NCBI GenBank assembly: GCA_900548895.1
Contig: URLZ01000004.1
Coordinates: 29,910-93,909, forward strand
Length of the DNA stretch: 64,000 bases
Reading direction: 5' to 3'
From: an uncultured Akkermansia sp.
Lineage (GTDB): Bacteria; Verrucomicrobiota; Verrucomicrobiia; Verrucomicrobiales; Akkermansiaceae
Made by a program: the position numbers and the translations under genes. Each line of letters starts with the position of its first letter. Position 1 is the stretch's first letter. Under the pieces are notes generated by a model. It was not told the origin of the DNA and ran no database searches. It saw only the letters and a list, made by a program, of their open reading frames with translations. Positions 7,759 to 15,866 of the stretch are shown here, one piece after another.

Positions 7759-9312
7759 TCAGACTTTGCGGCGCGCCCACTTGAGCCCGTTGAGCATGCG
7801 GCGCAGGATGACGAACTCGGCGAGCATATCGAGCGTGAAGAGCATCCAGATGCCCAGCAGCGTGATGCTCTCCGGCCAGAAGTGGTGCCAGAGCACCAGC
7901 ACCACGAAGCGGAAAAAGCCCAGGCAGCCGAAGGAGACAAACATCACGCGGCGCGTATCACCGGCCCCTCGCAGGCTCATCTTGATCACCATCATCGCCG
8001 CGAAAATCGGCTCGGCAATGAGGAAGAAGCGGATCACCGGCGTCGCCGTCTCCACCAGATCCCGCGAGTTCGAGGCCAGAATGCTCACGAAAAACTCGGG
8101 GAAGAAAAAGAACAGCAGACCCATCGCCCCCATGAAGGCCACGGCATAGCGCGCACAGCGCTTCACCGTCTCCAGAGCCATGCGCGCGCTGCCCGTGCCC
8201 AGATACTGCCCCACCAGCGTGGCCCCGGCCAGCCCGATGGCGAAGCCCGGCAAAAAGCTCATCGATTCGATGCGGACGGCGATGTTGTGTGCCCCCACCG
8301 CTGCATCGCCCAGGCCGGAGATCACGCGCAGCACGTAGACCTGAATGCACCAGATGCCGCCCACTTCAAGCGCCTGCGGGAAGCCGATGGAGATGATGCG
8401 CCACATCTCGCTGAAATCGGGGCGCAGCGAGCGACGATCGAGAAACAGCGGCGGCACATAGCCGAGCCCCCGCGCCGCACAGAAGGCATCGAGCTCCGCC
8501 GATATCCCCGAGCCTGAGCCCTCCGTTGCGATCGAGCCGGAAGCCGCGCTTTCCGCCCCGGCAGCACGCAGCTCGCGGCGCATGCGCATCGAGCGGCGCA
8601 GCAGGATGCCCAGCAGCACCGCCACCGCAACACCCATGCCGCCGATGAGGCCATAGGCCAAGCCGGCGATGCCCAGATGAAAGACGTAGACAAAGATCAG
8701 GCTGAAGACGATGTTGAGCCCGTCCACCAGCAGCATGATGATGAAAGGCGTGCGCGTATCCCCTGCGCCGCGCATGGCCGCGTTCACGGCAAAGACAATG
8801 CCCGAGAGCACCGCCACCCAGCACGCGATGTGCATGTATTGCAGCGCCACCTCGGCCGCGTGGCTGCTCAGCAGCACCACATCGCGGATGAAGAAATCAG
8901 CCGTCGCCAGCATCAGCAGCGCGGAAAGCAGCCCCGCGAGAAAGCCCAGCATCGCCGCCTGATTCGTCGTGTAATTCGCCCTCCCGAAGCGTCGCGCCCC
9001 CGTCATGCGGCTCACAATCGCCGTGGCGCCCATGCCCACGGCCCCCTGCATCAGAAAGCCCAGCAGCATCATCTGGCTGACGACGCCCATCCCGGCAGCA
9101 ATCTGCTTCGTCATCTCCTCCGGAGTGCCGAGATGCGTCGCGAGAAAGAGCGACGTGATCGAGCAGATGAAGCTCAGCGTATTCTCCATCAGCGGCCAGA
9201 ACGCAATTGACACGATCTGGCGGGGCAAACTCTTGCCCTCCAGCTTGCCCCCGAGATGGCCCTTGACCATCCCGGCCCGCACCTTGCCGTCGCGTCCGTC
9301 ACCGATACTCAT
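7759..9312 (-). CDS. MATE-family multidrug/cation antiporter
   Basis: The 517-residue polytopic protein shows the two homologous six-helix halves of MATE transporters, with conserved segments such as GMGATAIVSRMTGARR in the first half and GFPQALEVGG and AIGLAGATLVGQYLG in the second. These proteins export cationic drugs or metabolites using a Na+ or H+ gradient. A poorly conserved hydrophilic loop near residues 240-290 joins the halves. The substrate cannot be predicted. It lies 346 nt downstream of the helicase gene on the same strand. The Met1 start gives a 30-residue hydrophilic leader and could be replaced by the internal Met15; neither has a ribosome-binding site. Confidence 0.9.
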   Translation of the reverse strand: MSIGDGRDGKVRAGMVKGHLGGKLEGKSLPRQIVSIAFWPLMENTLSFICSITSLFLATHLGTPEEMTKQIAAGMGVVSQMMLLGFLMQGAVGMGATAIVSRMTGARRFGRANYTTNQAAMLGFLAGLLSALLMLATADFFIRDVVLLSSHAAEVALQYMHIACWVAVLSGIVFAVNAAMRGAGDTRTPFIIMLLVDGLNIVFSLIFVYVFHLGIAGLAYGLIGGMGVAVAVLLGILLRRSMRMRRELRAAGAESAASGSIATEGSGSGISAELDAFCAARGLGYVPPLFLDRRSLRPDFSEMWRIISIGFPQALEVGGIWCIQVYVLRVISGLGDAAVGAHNIAVRIESMSFLPGFAIGLAGATLVGQYLGTGSARMALETVKRCARYAVAFMGAMGLLFFFFPEFFVSILASNSRDLVETATPVIRFFLIAEPIFAAMMVIKMSLRGAGDTRRVMFVSFGCLGFFRFVVLVLWHHFWPESITLLGIWMLFTLDMLAEFVILRRMLNGLKWARRKV

Positions 9313-9658
9313 GGCTGCCGCTATTAAAGCATAAAGCCTCGCCCTTGCCCACCGGAAAATTCAGGAGCGACCCCACAATCGGCTGCTTTCTGTCGCCCGC
9401 GAATGGTTTTACCATCCACGGAGGGGATGGCATGCCCCACCGACGGCCGTCCGCATCCATTCACCGTCAGCTGCGCCCCGCGCGGCTCTGTCGGCGGAGT
9501 CGCGGGAGTCTCCGATCCTGCGAGCCATTTGGGAGCTCGGTCTCGGCGCTCTTGGGAGCTCTGCGGGCGGAGCCATCGCCGGCGCTGTCGGCGACTCCAC
9601 CCGTAGCTCTCCCTCATTCATCCGCAGCCTACCCTCCTTCCGCCGCGGCTTGCCCCCA
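9313..9658. other. Intergenic region between helicase and MATE genes
   Basis: GC-rich and without a credible gene, tRNA or terminator that I can support. A TA-rich patch just upstream of the MATE start (about 9324-9335) may contain its -10 element, but no good -35 partner is present. Confidence 0.4.
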
Positions 9659-12600
9659 TCAGATGAGCGCGCGCTGAGCCCAGCGCAGCACCTCCGCCGG
9701 CATCGGACGCTCCAGACGCCAGCGGATGCTCATCGGACGGCTGCCGCGGTGACTCACGTAGTGCAGCGGCCCCAGAAAGACGTAGGGCATCGAGACTCCC
9801 TCCTCGCTGCGCTTGCGGCGGCGCAGAAAGAGCATCGGTCGAATGCCGCGCTCGGCATGGTGGATGAAGTTCTGCCCCGTCGGGCTCTCCGCCGATGTTG
9901 TGGACTGGCTCTGCCAGTGAAAGAGCGACGCGCTGATCGCGTAGTCCTCATACATCGTCGACGGGGAAAAGAGGCGCTCATCCTTTTCAACATCAGCCAG
10001 AAAGAGATAAATGCCACGCTCCTTCAGGAAGCGCACGCCCTCGCGGAACTCCGTCCGCTGCTCGAAGCTCGACTCGCCCAGCGCCAGCATGATCTGCTCG
10101 CGCGTGTAGGACGCATGCAGGCGCAGCGGCCCCATCCCCTCAACCTCTTCCCCTGCGGGAATGGCCCCGTGGCGCAGGCGCCAGTCCACCAACTCGTCCA
10201 AATCGCGCCGCAGGCCCGGCGAGCCAATACTGAGCGCGTGCAGCGTCGCCAAGTCGCGGCTCGGCTCCTTCCCGCGGCTCCAGAGAACGGAGTAAAACAG
10301 GCTCGGTGCCGACGCCCCGTCACTGCCCAGCGGCAGGGACGGAGAAGCGAGGCAGCGCTGCATCTCGCGCAGCAGCTCCCCGTCCGACTGGAGCAGCAGG
10401 CGCCGCAACGCCTTCGCCAGAGCATCGCTGCGCGAGTTCGTCACATCCTCCGCCGCCTCCAGCGCAGGCTCCTCCTCCGGCAGGCACTGAAGCCGGCTCG
10501 GGAGCCCGCGCGCGTAGATCGCATCCGGGCTCTCGCAGCCCAGCAGCTCCATCATCTTGTCGAGCGGCAGAATTTTTCCTTCTGCTCGGCGCGCCTGACG
10601 AAAGGCCGCGCGGATGCCCTTGGCCGAGCGCAGTCTCGCCACCTGCGCCCGCACATTCTCGAGCACCTTCTCCATCGCCGTCTCCTCCAGCGACACCATG
10701 CAGCCCGGCGGCAGATCCGGGAAGCCCTCCCGCACCTGCTCCTCCATCCGCCGCAGCCCGCAGGGGCGCCGGCAGAGCGCCGCAAAGCGCGCGGCGAAGT
10801 TGAAGGCGTGATGCTGCGCCGCGATGAAATCGAAGACGCGCAGCTGCTCCTTGTCCCGGTCGAGGCGCAGCCCGCGCCCCAACTGTTGCAGAAACACCGT
10901 CAGACTCTCCGTCGGACGCAGAAAAATCACCGTGTCCACGAAGGGCAAATCCACCCCTTCATTGAAGAGATCAACCGTAAAAATCACATTGACCTCGCAG
11001 CGCTCCAGCTTGCGCCCGGCCTCGCGCCGCAGCTCGCGTTCACTCTCGCCCGTCAGCGCCAGCGCCGGCAGCCCGCGGCGATTGCAGAACTCGGCCATGA
11101 ACGCCGCATGACGCACACTCACGCAGAAGCCCAGCGCCCGCATGCGCCGCGGCTCCTCCACGTGCCGCAGCAGCTGATGCAGCACCCAGCCCGCGCGCTG
11201 CTCATTGTGCTCCAGAAGCGCGCCCAGCTCCGCCCTGTCGTAGCCGCCCGCGCGCCACGCCAGCCGCGAGAAATCCATGCCCGGCTCATCATTCAGCCCG
11301 AAATAAAGGAAGGGACTCAGCAGCCCCGCCGCAATCGCATCTGCCAAGCGCAGCTCGTGCGTGATGCGCCCGCCGAAGAGCGGCAGAATGTCCTGCCCGT
11401 CCATGCGCTCCGGCGTCGCCGTCAGCCCCAGCAGACAGAGAGGGCGCAGGCGCTCAAGCGCCTCCACGTAGCCCGTCGCCGCGCTGTGGTGGGCCTCATC
11501 GATCACCACATAGCCGAAGGCTCGCGGTGAAAACTGCTCCGCGCGCGACCTCCAGCTCTCCACCGTGCAGAACCAGCTCCGGCGCTCATCCCCCGGCCTC
11601 GGCACGTAGGAGCCGTCCACCAGCACCCCGAAGTCTGCGTCCCGCAGCACCTGCCGGAAACTCGCCTGCGCTTGGCGCAGAATCTCCACCCGGTGCGCGA
11701 GAAAGAGCAGGCGCACCCCCGCGTGCTCGCGAGCGAAGCGGGCGAAGTCAAAGGCCGCGATCAGCGTCTTGCCCGTGCCCGTCGCTGCCACAATCAAGTG
11801 CCGTCGGATGCCCGCGCGGCGCTCGCGTGCAATCGCCTGCAGCGCTGCCTCCTGATGAGCCCGCGGCTGCAAATCGTAAAACACCGGCTCCCCCGAGCCC
11901 TCCGCCCCCGCCTCTGCTGATGCTCCCACCGATGAGGACGATCCGGAGTGGCGTTCCCTCTCCAGAGCTGCCTGCAGTTGCGGCAGCTGCGACGCATCGA
12001 AGCGGTGGAAGTGCTCCTCATCCTCCCAGTGCGACTCAAAGGACGCCGTTACCGCCTCCCAGAGATGCGGCAGCTCGCGCTGGCTGAGCTTCACATTCCA
12101 CTCCAGCCCCTGATCCAGAGCATAGCGCGACACATTCGACGAACCGACGTAGGCCGAGCCGAAGCCCGTCGCGCGGTGAAAAATATAGCTCTTCGCATGC
12201 AGGCGCGTGCCGCTCGTGTCATAGCAGACGCGCACTTCCGTGTGGGGCAGGCTGCAGAGCTCGGCAATCGCCTTGGCCTCCGTCGCCCCGATGTAGGTCG
12301 TCGTCGCCACGCGGAGGCGCGGCCCTCCGCCCGGTGCAGGCGTCGCCGTCAGGACTTCCAGCGCCGACTTCAGCGTCATCACCCCCGAGAGGCGAATGAA
12401 CGACACCAGCCAGTCTGCGCGATCGCAGGTGCGCAGCTCCTGCATCAACTCGTGGAGCAGCGACGGCGAAAGCTCCGACCCCGTCAGCAGAGCCGAGACA
12501 CCCAGTGGCGTCTGCGGCATCATCTCGGCAAGCTGCGCGGCGCGAGCCACCCCCGCCGGGCGATTCCCGTGTCTCCACAGCCCCAGCAGACGCGCCGCGC

Positions 12601-12970
12601 GCGGCTGCGCCTTGCCTTCGGACGCGCCCTGAGAGGGGGCACCGGCCCGTCCCGCCTCAGAACCCTGGACCACCGCCGGCAGCAACTGCTCGTGCAGCAG
12701 CGCGCGAAAATCATCCTTCCGCAGCTCCGCGCGCAGCGCCGGCAGCATGCGCTCCGGCGGCAGCTCGCCGCAGCGCTCGCGCAAATAGTCGAGGATCTCC
12801 GCACTCAGGTGCGACGCAAGCGCATGCAGCAGCTCCTCGCCTTCTGGCGCCTCGCCGTACACCGCCTCCCACCGCTGTGCATCCAAGTGACGGAGAGCCT
12901 CCCGGCGGGCTTCCGTCAGCAACAAATCATAAAAACCCTCGTGAAAAGAAGCGTCGTCCTGCACCATCAT
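9659..12970 (-). CDS. PLD-nuclease / SF2 helicase / DUF3427 defence-type protein
   Basis: The 1103-residue protein has three recognisable parts. Residues about 150-310 form a phospholipase-D-type nuclease domain with HAKSYIF (His257, Lys259) and the GSSN block near 275. Residues about 375-700 are a superfamily 2 helicase with Walker A ATGTGKT near 394 and DEAH near 489. The C-terminal 350 residues match DUF3427 in style. Such proteins occur in prophages and defence islands and are presumed to restrict foreign DNA. It is divergent from the McrBC-like operon with 172 bp between them, which supports a defence role. The predicted transcription start falls on the second of two adjacent ATGs (12967), so that codon may be the true start. 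Confidence 0.88.
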   Translation of the reverse strand: MMVQDDASFHEGFYDLLLTEARREALRHLDAQRWEAVYGEAPEGEELLHALASHLSAEILDYLRERCGELPPERMLPALRAELRKDDFRALLHEQLLPAVVQGSEAGRAGAPSQGASEGKAQPRAARLLGLWRHGNRPAGVARAAQLAEMMPQTPLGVSALLTGSELSPSLLHELMQELRTCDRADWLVSFIRLSGVMTLKSALEVLTATPAPGGGPRLRVATTTYIGATEAKAIAELCSLPHTEVRVCYDTSGTRLHAKSYIFHRATGFGSAYVGSSNVSRYALDQGLEWNVKLSQRELPHLWEAVTASFESHWEDEEHFHRFDASQLPQLQAALERERHSGSSSSVGASAEAGAEGSGEPVFYDLQPRAHQEAALQAIARERRAGIRRHLIVAATGTGKTLIAAFDFARFAREHAGVRLLFLAHRVEILRQAQASFRQVLRDADFGVLVDGSYVPRPGDERRSWFCTVESWRSRAEQFSPRAFGYVVIDEAHHSAATGYVEALERLRPLCLLGLTATPERMDGQDILPLFGGRITHELRLADAIAAGLLSPFLYFGLNDEPGMDFSRLAWRAGGYDRAELGALLEHNEQRAGWVLHQLLRHVEEPRRMRALGFCVSVRHAAFMAEFCNRRGLPALALTGESERELRREAGRKLERCEVNVIFTVDLFNEGVDLPFVDTVIFLRPTESLTVFLQQLGRGLRLDRDKEQLRVFDFIAAQHHAFNFAARFAALCRRPCGLRRMEEQVREGFPDLPPGCMVSLEETAMEKVLENVRAQVARLRSAKGIRAAFRQARRAEGKILPLDKMMELLGCESPDAIYARGLPSRLQCLPEEEPALEAAEDVTNSRSDALAKALRRLLLQSDGELLREMQRCLASPSLPLGSDGASAPSLFYSVLWSRGKEPSRDLATLHALSIGSPGLRRDLDELVDWRLRHGAIPAGEEVEGMGPLRLHASYTREQIMLALGESSFEQRTEFREGVRFLKERGIYLFLADVEKDERLFSPSTMYEDYAISASLFHWQSQSTTSAESPTGQNFIHHAERGIRPMLFLRRRKRSEEGVSMPYVFLGPLHYVSHRGSRPMSIRWRLERPMPAEVLRWAQRALI

Positions 12971-12973
12971 CCC

Positions 12974-13001
12974 AGGATACCAGGAGGCCGCCGGATGTCA
13001 A
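12974..13001 (-). promoter_or_regulatory. Promoter of the PLD-helicase gene, overlapping its start
   Basis: Perfect TTGACA (13001-12996), 16-bp spacer, TATCCT (12979-12974). Only 3 nt separate the -10 from the first ATG. Seven nt downstream is the A of the second ATG, which predicts a leaderless mRNA. Confidence 0.65.
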
Positions 13002-13025
13002 CGCATGATTTGCATGGCAACTCGA

Positions 13026-13043
13026 GATGGAAGTTTTTCCATC
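13026..13043. promoter_or_regulatory. Inverted repeat between divergent defence promoters
   Basis: gatggaa (13026-13032), 4-nt spacer, ttccatc (13037-13043). It sits immediately upstream of the -35 for the McrB-like gene and 25 bp behind the helicase -35, which is a good place for a shared operator. Its function is inferred. Confidence 0.4.
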
Positions 13044-13052
13044 AAAAAAAAC

Positions 13053-13080
13053 TTGCTGTCCTGTAGGAAAGTGGTACACT
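13053..13080 (+). promoter_or_regulatory. Promoter of the McrBC-like operon
   Basis: TTGCTG (13053-13058), 16-bp spacer, TACACT (13075-13080). The leader to the ATG at 13143 would be about 56 nt and AT-rich. Confidence 0.6.
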
Positions 13081-13142
13081 GACCATAGTCTTTTTGAGAA
13101 TTCTCTCAACAAAAAACAGATAACCCAACCCATACCCCAACC

Positions 13143-15854
13143 ATGGAAGAAGAAGATCTTTTCGGGAAGAGATTATTATGCTCCGTTTTCTACCTGCCGA
13201 GCGGTGGTGCCCGAGTGTATCCCCAGTATGTGATAGAAGAAGACGGACGTTTCACAGAGATAAAGGAGGAAGACCGACGTAACATCTTCGCCCCGGAAGG
13301 ATCTGTCTTTTTCCCTGAGCGAGACCTCGGAAAGTGGACCTTGGATCGAAGCGTGCTGGAAATGCGCATCAAGTCCTGCGGGTTGGCGGAAAATTTTTCT
13401 CCCGGCTTCCGTAGAGATGACAGGGTGGCCTATGTGACATCCGACATCCATCATACGGCCAATGCCTCTCTTTCTCCCTTCAAGTTTGAGAGCTCATTCC
13501 TCTGCGTCCCCGTGTCCGAGGAGTCTGCTCGGTTAAAAGAGAAACACTCGATCCCATTTTACGATCAATGTGAGATTCTGAAAGGCTTGTCACACAGTAT
13601 TTTCCTCGAATGCGTCGACGGTATGGTCGTCGGTCCCTTCAATTTTGAACTCGACGGCAAGGCGGGTCGTATTCTGCTGAGGGGAACGGTGCAAGAGGAC
13701 TACAATGTGCGGTGTTACCCCTCGTATGTGCTGAGAAGGCTTCCCTTCCAGTCTAATGAGAAAACGATTCTCCGGATACTCCCCTTGGCAGAGCTCAGCA
13801 AGGTGAAATCCGTTTGGCAAAGCGAGTGCATACCCGACGAAGTGCTGCATGAAATACTGCTGAGTTGTCTTAAAACCAAGTCCAGCGACATTGCCAACGT
13901 CAAGGCATTGCGAAATTCTCTCAACAGCGTTCTGCGTGACGCTTCCATCATCAAAACCAATCCGAGTCGAATCCGCAAATTCGAAGCCTATTTGGGGAAG
14001 ATTGATGATTATGAGAACTTCATCAATGCCCTTTCCTCCTACGTCAGCTCTAATTTCGATGCGGTTGTGATGCCCATCATCAGCAGCCGCGGGGACATTC
14101 GCAGGAAAATCACAGAAAAAGACGATTCCTATCAAAGCTTGAAGCAGCGCTGCGACAGAGCTGAAAAAGCGCAGTCAGAACTGCAAAAGAAGCTTGAAGA
14201 ACAGAAAAAAAGGGGGCAGTCCCCCCGTCGCCCTCAAGAGACCGGCGGGTCTTATGAGTCTCAGGCTTCTGCGGGAGTCTCGGCGCAAATCGAGAACCTC
14301 AGGCATGAAGAGGCGGAGCTTCGGAATCGCATCAGTGATCGGCAGCAGCAACTGTCGAAACTCGAAGTTACGATCGGTGAAAAGCAGACCGAAGTAGAGC
14401 AGGCGCAGCGGGATCTCGCCGAGAAACAGCGAGAGGTCGAAGAGTGTAGGAAGGAGTTGGAAGAAAAGAAGATCGAGCTCGACGAGGTGAAAAATGAAAC
14501 CGAGGATATGCTCAATGATCTGTGTGCCGATATCAAGAAACAAACCAAGAAATTGAACGAGGCAGCACATGAGTACAGGGACTCATCGACATCGTTCGTT
14601 AAGTCCATGGATCGGCAGCTTGCCAAGCAAGTCATGTCGATTATGAGTGAGGCTTGGAAGAGAGAGGAAGGCCTCTTCGCGGACATGAACTCTGATGAGC
14701 TCGTTTCCCATGCAAACGCGAAACTCGACTCTGTTTCGGAAAGTGTCGAGGGAGGCGAGGAAGCGAAGCTCACACTTGATGATAGCCTGTCGCCGGAGAT
14801 GGAGCCTTCTGAGCTCGCCTCCGTGCTTGTGGATCGGGTTAGTGAATACTTGCAACAGGCAGGTCGGCATGTCTCTCGAGATGAGGTGGTCAACTACCTC
14901 ACCTGTATATCACAGGGATTTATAACAACGTTCGCAGGCAATCCCGGTTCCGGCAAGACCTCTCTCTGCAATCTTCTGGCTCGCTCACTGGGGTTGGTCT
15001 CGAAAGGACCGGAGTCTCATTTCGTCGAAGTCTCCGTCTCTCGAGGATGGACGTCATCCAAGGATTTCATCGGGTATTATAATCCGCTTTCTGAAAAGAT
15101 GGTCAAGAGTGATGCCGCGGTTTACGATGCTCTTGACCTGACGCAAGCTGAGGACAGTCAGGAAGTTCCACCCATGGTGATTTTGCTCGACGAGGCGAAT
15201 CTCAGTCCGGTGGAGCATTATTGGTCCGATTTCCTCAGAAACTCCGATATCAATTCCTCTGCCAACCGAACCTTCTCATTGGGTGGAAACAAAGTGTGGA
15301 AAATCAAGGATCATTTGAGATTCTTGGCGACCGTCAACTATGACCACACGACAGAGGAACTTTCTCCCCGATTCCTCAGCCGTTCATGGGTTGTGATGCT
15401 TGATGAAGAGCTGGGCTCAGACGAAAGCCTTTCCGCTGAATGGGTGCTTCCCGAGCGGCCTGCCGTTCCCTACTGGGCTCTCCAAAAAGCCTTTGGTGCG
15501 ACGCAGGGAAAAAACATGGATGACTCCTTGTCTGATCAATGGGAGTCTATCAAGGACATTTTAAGGCAATACGGCAGACCGATCATGCCTCGCTCAGAGA
15601 GAATGGTAACAGACTACATCCGCGTCGCTGCCCCCTATATGAGTGATGCGGGCAAATCTCTGGATTATGCGTTGGCCCAGAAAATTTTGCCGTCCATGAA
15701 CGGAACGGGAGAGAATATCCGAAAGTGCCTGCAGGAGCTCAGTGAGTGGTGCGGCAAAACCATGAATACGATGCCGGAGACTTTGAAGCAGTTGCGGATC
15801 ATGCTGGATCGAGGCAGCGAGAATATGAATATCTACCAATTCTTTGCCAGGTAA
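13143..15854 (+). CDS. McrB-like AAA+ ATPase with N-terminal effector-type domain and coiled coil
   Basis: The 903-residue protein has an unrecognised N-terminal region (1-325), a long Glu/Lys/Gln-rich coiled coil (about 325-475), a linker, and an AAA+ domain of the McrB/MoxR kind (about 575-800). Visible motifs are Walker A GNPGSGKT (about 599-606), Walker B VILLDEAN (about 680-687), and a sensor-like segment TVNYDHT near 730. In McrB GTPases that last segment reads MNxxDR; here Asn and Asp are kept but the Arg is replaced, so nucleotide preference could be ATP. The downstream McrC-like nuclease gene starts 12 nt after its stop, so the two are an operon. The sequence is clearly more AT-rich than its neighbours, suggesting horizontal acquisition. 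Expected role: NTP-driven motor of a restriction-like defence complex. Confidence 0.8.
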   Translation: MEEEDLFGKRLLCSVFYLPSGGARVYPQYVIEEDGRFTEIKEEDRRNIFAPEGSVFFPERDLGKWTLDRSVLEMRIKSCGLAENFSPGFRRDDRVAYVTSDIHHTANASLSPFKFESSFLCVPVSEESARLKEKHSIPFYDQCEILKGLSHSIFLECVDGMVVGPFNFELDGKAGRILLRGTVQEDYNVRCYPSYVLRRLPFQSNEKTILRILPLAELSKVKSVWQSECIPDEVLHEILLSCLKTKSSDIANVKALRNSLNSVLRDASIIKTNPSRIRKFEAYLGKIDDYENFINALSSYVSSNFDAVVMPIISSRGDIRRKITEKDDSYQSLKQRCDRAEKAQSELQKKLEEQKKRGQSPRRPQETGGSYESQASAGVSAQIENLRHEEAELRNRISDRQQQLSKLEVTIGEKQTEVEQAQRDLAEKQREVEECRKELEEKKIELDEVKNETEDMLNDLCADIKKQTKKLNEAAHEYRDSSTSFVKSMDRQLAKQVMSIMSEAWKREEGLFADMNSDELVSHANAKLDSVSESVEGGEEAKLTLDDSLSPEMEPSELASVLVDRVSEYLQQAGRHVSRDEVVNYLTCISQGFITTFAGNPGSGKTSLCNLLARSLGLVSKGPESHFVEVSVSRGWTSSKDFIGYYNPLSEKMVKSDAAVYDALDLTQAEDSQEVPPMVILLDEANLSPVEHYWSDFLRNSDINSSANRTFSLGGNKVWKIKDHLRFLATVNYDHTTEELSPRFLSRSWVVMLDEELGSDESLSAEWVLPERPAVPYWALQKAFGATQGKNMDDSLSDQWESIKDILRQYGRPIMPRSERMVTDYIRVAAPYMSDAGKSLDYALAQKILPSMNGTGENIRKCLQELSEWCGKTMNTMPETLKQLRIMLDRGSENMNIYQFFAR

Positions 15855-15866
15855 GGTCCTTCATTT

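Noticed and set aside
9650-11530. A 626-codon plus-strand frame opposite the helicase gene
   Set aside because: Arg/Gln/Ala-rich noise; the minus-strand gene has clear helicase and nuclease motifs.
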